Below are positions 32,634 to 44,000 of a stretch of DNA of 64,000 nt, one piece after another. The stretch comes from Lentzea fradiae (GTDB taxonomy: Bacteria; Actinomycetota; Actinomycetes; Mycobacteriales; Pseudonocardiaceae): the NCBI RefSeq assembly GCF_900100955.1, contig NZ_FNCC01000015.1, forward strand, positions 143,050 to 207,049, in the 5' to 3' direction. The position numbers were made by a program, and so were the translations under genes. Under the pieces are notes generated by a model that saw nothing but the letters and a program-made list of their open reading frames with translations, was not told the origin of the DNA and ran no database searches. Each line of letters opens with the position of its first letter. Position 1 is the stretch's first letter.

Positions 32634-32664
32634 GTCCGGGGGTTGTCCCGTTTCCGGACCCCCG
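32634..32664. terminator. Hairpin between the leader RNA and UdgX stop
   Basis: Seven-base arms CGGGGGT (32637-32643) and ACCCCCG (32658-32664), overlapping another pair GTCCGG/CCGGAC. It is ten bases past the udgX stop and about 55 past the leader RNA folds, so it could end both transcripts, giving a leader transcript of about 190 bases. Confidence 0.45.
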
Positions 32665-32673
32665 CGGCAAGCT

Positions 32674-33300
32674 TCAGGACTTCTTCAGTGCGGTGAGATC
32701 GGCGACGAACGCGTCGAACGCCTCGGTGAAGTTCTCGGCCCGCACCACGGCCGACGGGTGCACCGTCACGCCGACCCGCAGGCCCTCGTGCTCCAGCACC
32801 TCGCCGCGGTGCTCGGTCAGCTTGAACGACGGCCCCAGCACCGCCTTCGCCGCCACGGCCCCGAGGCAGACGACGAGCTTCGGCCGGGCGACCCTGATCT
32901 CCTCCCGCAGCCACGGGAAGCACGCCACGACCTCGCCGCGCCGGGGCGTCTGGTGGATCCTGCGCTTGCCGCGCTCGGTGAACCGGAAGTGCTTGACCGC
33001 GTTGGTCAGATAGGTCTTCGAGCGGTCGATCCCTGCCGCCGCCAACGCCTTGTCCAGCAACCTTCCCGCCGGTCCGACGAACACGTGACCGTCGGTGTCC
33101 TCACGATCACCCGGACATTCACCGACCATCATCAGTTTCGCGGGAACCGGTCCCTCACCGAACACGGTCTGTGTCGCGTCCTGATAGAGGTCACATCCGC
33201 GGCACCCGTCCGCCGCCGAACGCAAAGCCGCCCAGTCCTCCCCCGAAGGGACGAACTGGGCGGCGGAAGTCGTCGTCCTACTTGTCCGAGCGGAAGGCAT
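32674..33300 (-). CDS. udgX: UdgX-type uracil-DNA glycosylase
   Basis: 208 residues. It has four cysteines placed for the family-4-like iron-sulfur cluster (Cys33, Cys36, Cys127, Cys145) and, after FTERG, the KRRIH loop at 112-116 that defines UdgX. In the Mycobacterium smegmatis enzyme the loop's histidine becomes covalently linked to the abasic sugar after uracil removal; His116 is the counterpart. Motif A reads GECPGDRED where UdgX has GEQPG, so a Cys replaces the usual Gln at 62. Motif HPSAVVR at the end is intact. The ATG at 33300 lies within the end of the csbD-like gene (23-base overlap), which suggests coupling. The role is probably in uracil repair or sensing under stress. Confidence 0.9.
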   Translation of the reverse strand: MPSARTSRTTTSAAQFVPSGEDWAALRSAADGCRGCDLYQDATQTVFGEGPVPAKLMMVGECPGDREDTDGHVFVGPAGRLLDKALAAAGIDRSKTYLTNAVKHFRFTERGKRRIHQTPRRGEVVACFPWLREEIRVARPKLVVCLGAVAAKAVLGPSFKLTEHRGEVLEHEGLRVGVTVHPSAVVRAENFTEAFDAFVADLTALKKS

Positions 33301-33457
33301 CCTTGACCTTCTCACCGGCCTGCTTCAAGGCGCCCTTGGCACGCTCGGCGCGGCCCTCGGCCTGCCACTGCTCGTTGTCCGTGGCGTCACCGACAGCTTC
33401 CTTGGCGCGGCCCTTGAGCTCCTCTGCCTTGTTGCTGAACTTCTCGTCGGCACCCAT
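33278..33457 (-). CDS. CsbD-family stress protein
   Basis: 59 residues, MGADEKFSNKAEELKGRAKE followed by AVGDATDNEQWQAEGRAE and a lysine-rich end. This is the CsbD pattern of small, charged, repeated amphipathic helices. CsbD-like proteins are abundant under general stress in many bacteria; their function is unknown. It is first of a two-gene unit with udgX, overlapping it. The pairing of a stress protein with UdgX suggests a shared stress-induced promoter upstream of 33457. Confidence 0.88.
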   Translation of the reverse strand: MGADEKFSNKAEELKGRAKEAVGDATDNEQWQAEGRAERAKGALKQAGEKVKDAFRSDK

Positions 33458-33674
33458 GGATCAGGCTCCTTCACTGACGGTCGGCTACGTTCTTCGGTTA
33501 CCCGGCGAGCCGCGTCTGAAACAGTTGATAAGGTGATCACTCGCGGTTGAGAACCCAGCCGCAAGCCGATGTGACGGCTTGCTCTGGGTGTGCCCGCCCT
33601 TCGCAGTGCAGCTTCAGAGCACCGTCCTCACACCGGCATGCCGCTGTGACACGACGACGCGAAAGGAGCCGGCG

Positions 33675-34019
33675 GTGCCGTCCGCGAGAATCACCGCCCT
33701 CGAGGCCGAGGTGGCGGGGCTGCGCAAGGCTCTGGTGTCCCGGACAGTCATCGGGCAGGCATCGGGCCTGATCGCCGCCCGCAAGCCCTGCACACCCCAG
33801 CAGGCTTTCCAGCTGCTGGTGCACATCTCCCAGCACCACAACATCAAGCTGCACGTCGCCGCCGACCGCCTGGTGACCGCGTTCGTGCAGGCGCACCTCG
33901 GCCGGCCGGTGGACCCGGCCGACCAGGCGCTGTGGGATCACGTCGGCGCGACCACCGCGAACGACTCCGGCAGGACCGACGACGGGCTGGCCGAGGAGGT
34001 CAGCAGCACCTCGCCCTGA
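33675..34019 (+). CDS. Stand-alone ANTAR-domain protein
   Basis: 114 residues from the GTG at 33675 (AGGAG seven bases upstream). A short coiled coil (ITALEAEVAGLRKAL) leads into the ANTAR RNA-binding three-helix bundle: SRTVIGQASGLIAARKPCTPQQAFQLLVHISQHHNIKLHVAADRLV. ANTAR proteins bind dual hexanucleotide-loop hairpins and prevent transcription termination. No sensory PAS or GAF domain is fused here. Its last 82 bases overlap the end of the convergent treZ gene. Confidence 0.88.
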   Translation: MPSARITALEAEVAGLRKALVSRTVIGQASGLIAARKPCTPQQAFQLLVHISQHHNIKLHVAADRLVTAFVQAHLGRPVDPADQALWDHVGATTANDSGRTDDGLAEEVSSTSP

Positions 34020-35611
34020 GGCAGCGGGACGGGTGCCGTGCCCAGGTTCACCACCACGCGGGTCGTCCCGCGGTGCAGCACGAAGCACGCCCCGTCCTGC
34101 TCCACCACGAACCGGTCCAGCCGCGAGTCGGCCAGCTCCGGGCGGGAGCGGCGCAACGCGATCAGCGCCCGGTACGTGTCCAGCACGATCGAGTGATCAC
34201 CCTCACGGGCCTCGTCCCACCTCAGCCGCGAGTTCTCGACGGTCTGCGGCGACATCGGGTCCGGCACCTCGGACTCGCCCCAGCCGTGCCGGGAGAACTC
34301 GCGCCGCCTGCCCGTCCGCACCGCCTCGGCCAGACCTGGGTCCGGGAAGGACGCGAAGAACTGCCACGGCGTCGAGGCGGCCCACTCCTCCCCCATGAAG
34401 ATCATGGGCGTGTACGGCGAGCACAGCACGATCGCCGCCGCGCACAACAGCTTCCCCGTCGGCACCGTCGCCGGCAGACGGTCGCCGGTGGCGCGGTTGC
34501 CCACCTGGTCGTGGTTCTGCGTGTACGCCAGGAAACGGTGACCGGGGATCAACGCCGTGTCCACCGGCTTGCCGTGGTGCTTGCCGCGGAACGACGACCA
34601 GGTGCCCGCGTGGAAGAACACCTTCTCCAGCGTGGTCTTCACCGCGTCCGGCGCCGCGAAGTCCTCGTAGTAGCCGAACGTCTCGCCGGTGAGCGCGACG
34701 TGCAGCGCGTGGTGCAGGTCGTCGGACCACTGCGCGTGCAGGCCGTACCCGCCGCCTTCGCGTGCCGTCACGAGCTTGGCGTCGTTCAGGTCGGACTCGG
34801 CGATCAGCGTCAGCGGCCGCCCCAGCGACGCTGAGAGCGCGTCCACTTCGACGGCCAGCTCCTCCAGGACGTGCACCGCGCGCTGGTCTGCGAGGGCGTG
34901 CACGGCGTCGAGCCGCAGCCCGTCGACGTGGAAGTCCCGCAGCCACTGCAGCGCGTTGTCGATCACGTACCGGCGCACCTCGTCGGAGCCGGGACCGTCG
35001 AGGTTGAGGCCCGGTCCCCAGTCGTTGCGCCCGGCGAAGTACGGCCCGAACTTGTCGAGGTACGCGCCGGACGGCCCGAGGTGGTTGTAGACGACGTCGA
35101 GCAGCACGGCGAGGCCACGGGCGTGGCAGGCGTCCACGAACCGCTTGAACCCGTCCGGCCCGCCGTAGGGCTCGTGCACGGCGCCCCAGAGCACGCCGTC
35201 GTAACCCCAGCCCTCGACGCCGTCGAAGCTGTTCACCGGCATGACCTCGACGAACGAGATGCCGAGGTCGACGAGGTGGTCGAGCTTGCCGATGGCGGCG
35301 TCGAACGTGCCCTCCGGCGTGAACGTGCCGATGTGCAGCTCGTAGATGACTCCGCCGGGAAGCGCCCGGCCGGTCCAGCCGCCGTCGCCCCACTCGTAGT
35401 CGTGGCGGTAGACCCGCGACGCCTCGTGCACGCCGTTCGGCTGCCACAACGACCTCGGGTCCGGATACGCCTCGCCGTCGATGACGAACGCATAGTCCGT
35501 CCCCTCGGCGTCGGAGCGCCACCACTCGCCGTCGCGCTTCATCTCGTGGTCCACGCCGTCGACGCGGACCTGCACCGACTCGAGCGTCGGTGCCCACACG
35601 GAGAAGGTCAC
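33938..35611 (-). CDS. treZ: Malto-oligosyltrehalose trehalohydrolase
   Basis: 557 residues, GH13. TreZ releases free trehalose from maltooligosyltrehalose made by TreY. The N-terminal carbohydrate-binding domain (VTFSVWAPTLESVQVRVDG) precedes the barrel; the nucleophile is in GLRLDAVHAL, the acid in LIAESDL and the third acid in YTQNHDQVGNR. The GTG start at 35611 overlaps the treY stop by four bases. It is the last gene of treX-treY-treZ. Its 3' end overlaps the convergent ANTAR gene by 82 bases, more than is usual for neighbours here. Confidence 0.95.
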   Translation of the reverse strand: MTFSVWAPTLESVQVRVDGVDHEMKRDGEWWRSDAEGTDYAFVIDGEAYPDPRSLWQPNGVHEASRVYRHDYEWGDGGWTGRALPGGVIYELHIGTFTPEGTFDAAIGKLDHLVDLGISFVEVMPVNSFDGVEGWGYDGVLWGAVHEPYGGPDGFKRFVDACHARGLAVLLDVVYNHLGPSGAYLDKFGPYFAGRNDWGPGLNLDGPGSDEVRRYVIDNALQWLRDFHVDGLRLDAVHALADQRAVHVLEELAVEVDALSASLGRPLTLIAESDLNDAKLVTAREGGGYGLHAQWSDDLHHALHVALTGETFGYYEDFAAPDAVKTTLEKVFFHAGTWSSFRGKHHGKPVDTALIPGHRFLAYTQNHDQVGNRATGDRLPATVPTGKLLCAAAIVLCSPYTPMIFMGEEWAASTPWQFFASFPDPGLAEAVRTGRRREFSRHGWGESEVPDPMSPQTVENSRLRWDEAREGDHSIVLDTYRALIALRRSRPELADSRLDRFVVEQDGACFVLHRGTTRVVVNLGTAPVPLPQGEVLLTSSASPSSVLPESFAVVAPT

Positions 35612-37685
35612 TGGTCCCCCTGCACGAGCAGTGCCACCGGATAGCGGTCGAGCAACGACGCCAGGTCCTCCGCGGCGGGACGGCCCGTGAGCACGTCCGT
35701 CCACTTCGCACCCGGCAGCGGCAGAACCGTGTCCTGCCAGCCCTTGCGGGCCAGCGTGACGGGCAGCCTGGTGGCCACCGTGATCACGCCGCCGCGCTGG
35801 AACGCGAGCACGTGCTCCGCCGCGGCGCCCTCGGCCCGCAACGCGCGGTAGCCGTGCAGGCCCCGCTTGCGCACCTGCAACGCCTTGTGCACCACCAGGA
35901 GCTTCGCCGCGCCCGACTCGTCGACCTCGGGCAGCCAGCCGGACTCGATCCGCTCCAGCAGCTCGCGCCGCAGGTCGTAGTCGACGGGACGGCGGTTGTC
36001 CGGGTCGACGAGCGAGAAGTCCCACAGCTCGGTGCCCTGGTAGACGTCCGGCACGCCCGGCGCGGTGAGCTGGACCAGCTTCTGCCCCAGCGAGTTGGAC
36101 CAGCCGGGGGCCGTGACGCGTTCGGCGAACGCGGCGACGGCGGGCTCGTCCAGCACCTGCGCGGGCCAGGCCGCCACCTCGGCGTCGAACTCCTCGTCCC
36201 GGTCCACCCAGGACGTCCTGACCTTCGCCTCCCTGGACGCCTTCTCCAGGTACTGGGCGAGGCGGTCCTCGGTGATCGGCCACGCGCCGACGAGCGACTG
36301 CCACGCGAGCCGGTTGAGCGTCGGTTCGGACAAACCGTGCTTCTCGTTCATCTCGGACTCGAACGCCAGGTACTCGTCGGGGATCTCGGCGAGCACGGCG
36401 AGCCGGGCCCGCACGTCCTCCGACCGCTTGGTGTCGTGCGTCGACAACGCGGTCATCGCCAGCGGCTCGCCCGACTCGCGCCGCGCGGCCCGCTGGTGGA
36501 ACTCCTCCACCGGCAGGCCGAACCTGTCCGGGGAGCCGCCGACCTCGTTGAGCGCGACGAAGTTCGTGTACCGGTAGAACGCGGTGTCCTCGGTGCCCTT
36601 CGCGACGACCATGCCGGACGTCTGCTGGATCCGGGTCGCGAGCTCGCCGTGCGGGTCGGCGCGGACCTGCTCGTCCAGCGCGCGCACCGCCGGCGAGCTG
36701 CTGAGCTTCACCGCCGCCTCCCAGTACCGCGCGCCCTCGGGGAGGTACGAGCGGTAGACCGGGAAGTTGACCATCACCTCGGCGACGGCCCGGCAGGCGT
36801 CCTCGAACGGCACGTCCCGCACGAGCCGGGCGATCCTGCGCACCTCGGCCACCAGGATCGAGTCGGCCACCTGCTGCCGCGCCGCGTGCTCGACGGCGTG
36901 GAAGTCACCGGCGAACGCGTCCGTCGGCGCCACGAACACGCCGCAGACCTCGCGCAACGCGTCGTAGCCCGTGGTGCCGTCGACCGGCCAGCTCTGCGGC
37001 AGCTGCTCGTCCGGCCCGAGGATCTTCTCGACGACGAGCCAGCCGTCGAAGTGCTCGCGCAGCTTGCGGAAGTAACCGCCGGGGTCGGCGAGCCCGTCCG
37101 GGTGGTCGATGCGCAGGCCCTGGACGCCCCACGAGAGCACCTCGCGGTGCGTCGCCTCGAACACCTCCTGGTCCTCGACCCGGATGGCGGCGAGCTCGGT
37201 GATGTCGAAGAACCGGCGGTAGTTCAGCTCGGTGTTGCCGCGCCGCCAGTTCACCTTGACGTGGTGTTCGTGCACCTCGTCCTCGGCGTCCTCGGCGAGG
37301 ACGGGCAGCAGCACCTTGCCCGACGACCAGTCGATGTCGAAGTACCGCGCGTACTTCGACTCCTGCCCGTGTTCGAGGACGTCGTCCCACCACGGGTTCG
37401 GCACGACCATGTGGTTGGGCACGATGTCGACGACCAGGCCGAGGCCCAGCTCGGTGAGGCGTTCCTGCATCGCCACCCGCCCGGCCTCGCCGCCCAGCTC
37501 CGGCCGGGCGCGGGTCGGGTCTACGACGTCGTAGCCGTGCGTCGACCCCTCCCGCGCGTCCAGCATCGGCGAGCCGTAGAGCGCGCCGACACCCAGACGT
37601 GCCAGGTAGTCCGCGATGCCCGCGGCGTCGGCGAAGGTGAAGGACGGGGTGAACTGGACGCGGTAGGTGGAGGACGGCGCGCCCA

Positions 37686-37686
<1 letters not shown>
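35608..37686 (-). CDS. treY: Maltooligosyl trehalose synthase
   Basis: 692 residues, GH13. TreY turns the reducing-end alpha-1,4 link of maltodextrins into an alpha,alpha-1,1 link. The N-terminal SSTYRVQFTPSFTFADA and GALYGSPMLDAREGSTHGYDVVDPTR are diagnostic; the nucleophile is in GLRIDHPDGLADP, the acid in VVEKILGPDE and the third acid in STHDTKRSEDVRAR. The ATG at 37686 shares one base with the treX stop (TGATG). Middle of the three-gene operon. Confidence 0.95.
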
Positions 37687-39791
<2,105 letters not shown>

Positions 39792-39851
39792 GATGCTCCT
39801 CACACGCAGGTAGCTACCCGCCGACCCTATCCGCCTAACCCCGACCCGGCA

Positions 39852-40157
39852 TCACGCCGCGGAACGCGCCAGGACGAGCTGCCCACGTGCGGCCGTGAGC
39901 AAGGTGCGCGCTTCCTGGATCTCGCAGTACTTCAGGTGTTCACACGCGGCCTCGGCGCACGCCAGGGCGTACCTCAGCGCCACGTTGTCGTCCGCCACGG
40001 GTCCCGTGTCCCGCAACGCGTCGCGCAGCGACTCCTCCGCGTGCCGGGCCCCGGCGACCGGGTCGCCGAGCGAGGCAGGTCTCACCGCGGCGAGCACCTG
40101 CTCCACGGCGAGTTCCAGCACCTCGGTCGATGTCCGTGTGCTCACGGCTGAGCTCAT
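39852..40157 (-). CDS. Small helical protein of unknown function
   Basis: 101 residues, almost wholly alpha-helical by composition (ELAVEQVLAAVRPA, RDALRDTGPVADDNVALRYALACAEAACEHLKYCEIQEARTLLTAARGQLVLAR). Three cysteines lie close together at about 67, 72 and 78. No family was recognised. It precedes treX in the same direction and could be the first gene of that operon or an independent one. Confidence 0.65.
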   Translation of the reverse strand: MSSAVSTRTSTEVLELAVEQVLAAVRPASLGDPVAGARHAEESLRDALRDTGPVADDNVALRYALACAEAACEHLKYCEIQEARTLLTAARGQLVLARSAA

Positions 40158-40250
40158 CTGTTACGCCACCTCCAAAACGTTCGTCGTCCGCCGTCGGGTG
40201 ACGGCCTCAGCGTACTCCGCAGGTTCACGACCTGCCGTTAAGCCGAAGTT

Positions 40251-42065
40251 TCATCTTCCCCGGCCGCGCAGCGGCCTGGTGATCTCCCTGACCCGCGGGA
40301 AGAAGTCCTCCAGCGGGACCGGCAGCGGGATGCGCCAGTTCGGGTGCTCGTCGATCGTGCCCGGCACGTTGGGCTGCCGGGTCTCGCCCAGAGCGTCCTG
40401 GGGGGACGTCAGGACCAGGGCGCAGGGTGCCTGCGCGAGCAGCTCGTGCGCGCCCTCGACCCGGTCCGCGGCCCGCACGCCCTCCTGGCGCATCAGCTCG
40501 TCGAAGTCGGGTCCGTCCTCCCCCGCGAAGAACGTCGCCGCGGTGGGCAGGTCGTGCGTCGAGATGCTCGCCATCTGGTTCGGGTTCCACCGCGCCGGCG
40601 GGATCAGCGGATGACCCTCCACGTAGTAGTCGCGCTGGAAGTAGAGCACGGCGCTGGTCAGCATGCCGTTCTCCTGCAACGTCTTCGTGACGACCGGCTC
40701 GACCGTGCCGAGGTCCTCGCCGACGACGACAGCACCGGCCCGGTACGCCTCCAGCGCCAGCACGCCCAGCATGGCGTCGGCGTCGTAGTAGACGTACGTG
40801 CCGCGCGACGGCGGCTCGCCCGGCGGGATCCACCACAGCCGCCACAGCCCGGCGACGTGGTCGATCCGGATGCCGTCGGCGTGCCGCAGCACGCTGCGCA
40901 GCACCTGGCGGAACGGGCGGTAGCCGGTCTCCGCGAGCTTGTCCGGGCGCCACGGCGGCAGGCCCCAGCCCTGGCCGTCCGCGCTGAACGCGTCCGGCGG
41001 CGCGCCGACCGTCACGTCGATGGCGAACACGTCCGGGTCCGCGAAGGTGTCCGCGCCGCCGGGGGCGACGCCCACCGGGAGGTCGTGGATGACGCCGACG
41101 GCCATTCCCGCCTCGTGCGCGGCGACCCGCACGTCTTGAAGCTGCCGGCTGCACAGGTGCTGCACCCAGGCGTGAAAAGCAACCCGTTCAGGTGACGGCT
41201 GCGCGCGGTCGGCGGGCCACTCCCGCCAGTCGGGGCCGTGCACCTCGGCGAGCGCGCAGTAGGTCGCGAACTTCTCCAGCTCGGCGTCCACCTCGATCTC
41301 GCCGCCGGGGAAGAGCAGCTCCAGAGCCTGCCGCTTCGCGTCCCAGATCGCGTCGTAGTCGATCAGCTCCTGGTTGTCCGGCCGGAGGTCGCGGATGAGC
41401 TGGCGGGTGCGCGGGCACGCCTGCAGGAACTCGGCGGTGTCCGTGACGCGCAGGTAGAGCGGGTTCGCGAACCGGCGGCTGGTGGGCGAGTACGGCGAGC
41501 GCTCGACCGGGTGCGTGAGGCTCGGCGCCTGCACCGGGTTGACCAGCACGACACCGGCGTCGAGCTCCAGGCTGGAGCGGCGGGCGATCGTCGCGAGGTC
41601 GGCGAAGTCGCCCATCCCCCACGAGTCCTTCGAGCGCGCCGCGTACAGCTGCAGCATCCAGCCCCACGTCCGCGGCACCTCGGGCAGCTTCCTGGGCGCG
41701 ACCGCGAGCGTCACCGTCTGGTCCGCCGTGACGATCCGGTGCCAGCCCAGCGGAAGGCTGTCCGGCAGGTGCCGGTCGACGGCGAGCGACGTGCCGTCCT
41801 CCAGCTCGACCGTCGCGGGGCCGCCCAGGTCGCAGGTGTCGTGCTCGCGCAGGACGATCGTGGGCGGCAACGCCCGCGCCGCGCGGCGCTCCTCGACCTC
41901 GGCCAGCGCACGGGCGGCCGAGTCCTCTGTGGACGCGTCCACCCCGAACTGGGCGAGGACCTTCACGACCACGTCCGTCTCGACGACCACCTCTTGCTGG
42001 TCGGAGTTTTCATACCGGGTGGCGACGCCGTAGGCGTCCGCCAGCCGAACCAGCAGGTCCTCCAC
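40251..42065 (-). CDS. malQ: 4-alpha-glucanotransferase (amylomaltase)
   Basis: 604 residues, GH77. It rearranges maltodextrins, making longer chains and glucose. The nucleophile is in GIRIDHVAGLWRLWW, the acid in VVVGEDLGTVE and the third acid in STHDLPTAATF; the N-terminal extension of about 120 residues (with an AQFGVDASTEDSA-like domain) is typical of actinobacterial and plant-DPE2-unlike long MalQ forms. The GTG at 42065 has no strong ribosome binding site. Same direction as the trehalose operon but separated by 93 bases from the small helical gene. Confidence 0.94.
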   Translation of the reverse strand: MEDLLVRLADAYGVATRYENSDQQEVVVETDVVVKVLAQFGVDASTEDSAARALAEVEERRAARALPPTIVLREHDTCDLGGPATVELEDGTSLAVDRHLPDSLPLGWHRIVTADQTVTLAVAPRKLPEVPRTWGWMLQLYAARSKDSWGMGDFADLATIARRSSLELDAGVVLVNPVQAPSLTHPVERSPYSPTSRRFANPLYLRVTDTAEFLQACPRTRQLIRDLRPDNQELIDYDAIWDAKRQALELLFPGGEIEVDAELEKFATYCALAEVHGPDWREWPADRAQPSPERVAFHAWVQHLCSRQLQDVRVAAHEAGMAVGVIHDLPVGVAPGGADTFADPDVFAIDVTVGAPPDAFSADGQGWGLPPWRPDKLAETGYRPFRQVLRSVLRHADGIRIDHVAGLWRLWWIPPGEPPSRGTYVYYDADAMLGVLALEAYRAGAVVVGEDLGTVEPVVTKTLQENGMLTSAVLYFQRDYYVEGHPLIPPARWNPNQMASISTHDLPTAATFFAGEDGPDFDELMRQEGVRAADRVEGAHELLAQAPCALVLTSPQDALGETRQPNVPGTIDEHPNWRIPLPVPLEDFFPRVREITRPLRGRGR

Positions 42066-42168
42066 GGGTACAAGCTATGTCACAGCCGGGGCGGCATTAC
42101 CAGAGCAAATGGTCCCTGGTCACCCGATGGGTGCAGGCCGGTCGGAAACTGACTGCCGCGTCAGGCGG

Positions 42169-42594
42169 CTAAACATCCGATGCTTGATCAGGAATGGACA
42201 CCACGGCCTCCACCTCGACGAGGAAGTCGGGCCCGAACAACCCCGCGACCTGGACCAGCGTGCTGGCAGGGTTGTGGAGTTCACCGAGGACCGGCCGCAG
42301 CATTTCGTCACGCACGTCGCGAATGGTCTGCACGTCGGACACGTCCAGCACGTACCAGGTGAACTTGACGACATCCGACCAGTCCGCGCCAAACACGGAG
42401 ATGACGTGATGAAGATTGCTCAGCGCCTGGCGGGTCTGCGCGGCCAGGTCGTCCACGCCGACGACGCGTCCGGTGGCGTCGACCGCGACCTGGCCGGAGA
42501 CGAACGCGAGCCTGCCGGAGACCGTCACCGCGTGGGCGTAGCCGGGGGTGCCGGGCAGTCCCGGCAGCTCGGTCAGGCGTTCTTCGGCGGGCAC
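42169..42594 (-). CDS. RidA/YjgF-family protein
   Basis: 141 residues of the RidA fold: SGRLAFVSGQVAVDATGRVVG, AQTRQALSNLHHVISVFGADWSDVVKFTWYVLD and a C-terminal region with PASTLVQVAGLFGPDFLVEVEAV. The arginine that catalyses hydrolysis of reactive enamines in true RidA (in the PxRxxV motif) is replaced here by STLVQV, so imine deaminase activity is unlikely. It starts four bases after the LacI stop in the same direction, so it is cotranscribed. Confidence 0.88.
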   Translation of the reverse strand: MPAEERLTELPGLPGTPGYAHAVTVSGRLAFVSGQVAVDATGRVVGVDDLAAQTRQALSNLHHVISVFGADWSDVVKFTWYVLDVSDVQTIRDVRDEMLRPVLGELHNPASTLVQVAGLFGPDFLVEVEAVVSIPDQASDV

Positions 42595-42598
42595 GTCG

Positions 42599-43528
42599 TC
42601 ACCCCGCGCCGGCGGCCGGGCCGCTGGAGTTGCGGACGACGAGCCGCAGCGGGTGCTCGGCCGGTTCGACCTGCCCGCCCCTGACCAGCGTCAGCAGGTC
42701 GGCGACGGCCCGTTCGCCCTGCTCGCGTTCCGCGCCCTCGACCGCGGTCAGCCCGACGACGCGGGTGAGCTCCTGGCCGTCGAGCGACACGATCGACAGC
42801 TCGTCCGGCACCGCCCGCCCGTCGCGCTGCACGCGCAGGAAGATCCCGAGCGCCGCCGCGCCGTTCGAGCTGATCACCGCCGTGGGCAGCCGTTCGCCGT
42901 CGAGCAGCACGTCCACCACCTGCTCGCCGCCGTCGACAGTGGGCGAGCACCAGACGGTCCACTCGGGACGCACTTCGAGCCCGGCGGCCGTGAGGATCTC
43001 GTCGTAGGACTCGTCGACGCCGTCGGCCAGCACCAGTGCCACGTCGCGGTGCCCGAGGCCCCGCAGGTGCTCGACGGCGGTCTGCAGCGCGTGCCGCAGG
43101 TCGGTGTCGTCGACCGCGATGTGCGGGACCTCCAGCGACTCCAGCGCCGTCTGCTCGGCGTCGGTGAGGGACATCGACAGCAGCAGCACGCCGTCGACCC
43201 TGCGCCCCAGCGGCAGGTCGCCGAAGAACTTCGCGCGCGCCTCGCGGTCAGCGAGGACGTAAAGAAGGACGTCGTACCCGGCCTGCCGCAGCGCGCCCTC
43301 CGCCCCCGCCAGCACCGGGCTCACCTCCGCGGTGAGCACCGCGATCGCGTACCGGCGCCCACCGGCCAGCGAGGACGCGTCGCGCGCGATGGCGTACTTC
43401 ATCCGCCGCGCGACCTCGCTGACGTGCTGCCTCGTGGCCTCGGACACGCCCGGTTCGCCTCGCAGGGCACGCGATACGGTCGCGGCGGACACCCCTGCGG
43501 CCCTGGCCACGTCGGACATGCTGGTCAC
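42599..43528 (-). CDS. LacI-family transcriptional regulator
   Basis: 309 residues from the GTG at 43528 (ATGs at 43519 and 43552 are also in frame). The helix-turn-helix is MSDVARAAGVSAATVSRALRGEPGVS; the hinge and sensor domain follow (DGVLLLSMSLTD, VALVLADGVDES, NGAAALGIFLRV, LSIVSLDGQELTRVV). The sensor domain is a little shorter than in most LacI proteins. It is divergent from a peroxiredoxin with almost no gap and cotranscribed with the RidA-like gene. Its ligand is unknown. Confidence 0.87.
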   Translation of the reverse strand: MTSMSDVARAAGVSAATVSRALRGEPGVSEATRQHVSEVARRMKYAIARDASSLAGGRRYAIAVLTAEVSPVLAGAEGALRQAGYDVLLYVLADREARAKFFGDLPLGRRVDGVLLLSMSLTDAEQTALESLEVPHIAVDDTDLRHALQTAVEHLRGLGHRDVALVLADGVDESYDEILTAAGLEVRPEWTVWCSPTVDGGEQVVDVLLDGERLPTAVISSNGAAALGIFLRVQRDGRAVPDELSIVSLDGQELTRVVGLTAVEGAEREQGERAVADLLTLVRGGQVEPAEHPLRLVVRNSSGPAAGAG

Positions 43529-43550
43529 GGCCCGAGCGTATTGGAGATCC

Positions 43551-44000
43551 ATGGAGCCCGGCGACCTCGCCCCCGACTTCAGCCTGCCCGACCAGGACGG
43601 CACCGAGCGCAAGCTCTCCGAACTGCTGGAGAACGGCCCGGTCGTGCTGTTCTTCTACCCCGCCGCGATGACCCGCGGCTGCACGGCGGAGAGCTGCCAC
43701 TTCCGCGACCTGGCCGCCGAGTTCGCGGAGGCGGGCGCCCAGCGGGTCGGCATCTCCATGGACGACGTGGCGAAGCAGAAGCAGTTCGCCGAGCTGCACG
43801 CCTTCGACTACCCGTTGCTGTCGGACACCGACGGCGCGGTCGCGGAGCAGTTCGGCGTACGGCGGCGGTTCGCGGCGATGCCGATCAAGCGGCACACGTT
43901 CGTCATCGGAACCGGCCGCGAGGTCATCTCGGTGATCAGGAGCGAGTTCTCCATGAACGCGCACGCCGACAAGGCCCTGGCCGCCCTGCGCGGCCGTTAA
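43551..44000 (+). CDS. BCP-type peroxiredoxin
   Basis: 149 residues of the AhpC/TSA fold: GDLAPDFSLPDQDG, then FFYPAAMTRGCTAESCHFRD with peroxidatic Cys44 and probable resolving Cys49 (C-X4-C, as in PrxQ/BCP enzymes). It reduces peroxides with electrons from thioredoxin. A GGAG sits four bases before the ATG at 43551. The start lies within 25 bases of the LacI start on the other strand, so the promoters must overlap the coding ends. The convergent gap behind it holds copy B of the structured repeat. Confidence 0.92.
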   Translation: MEPGDLAPDFSLPDQDGTERKLSELLENGPVVLFFYPAAMTRGCTAESCHFRDLAAEFAEAGAQRVGISMDDVAKQKQFAELHAFDYPLLSDTDGAVAEQFGVRRRFAAMPIKRHTFVIGTGREVISVIRSEFSMNAHADKALAALRGR

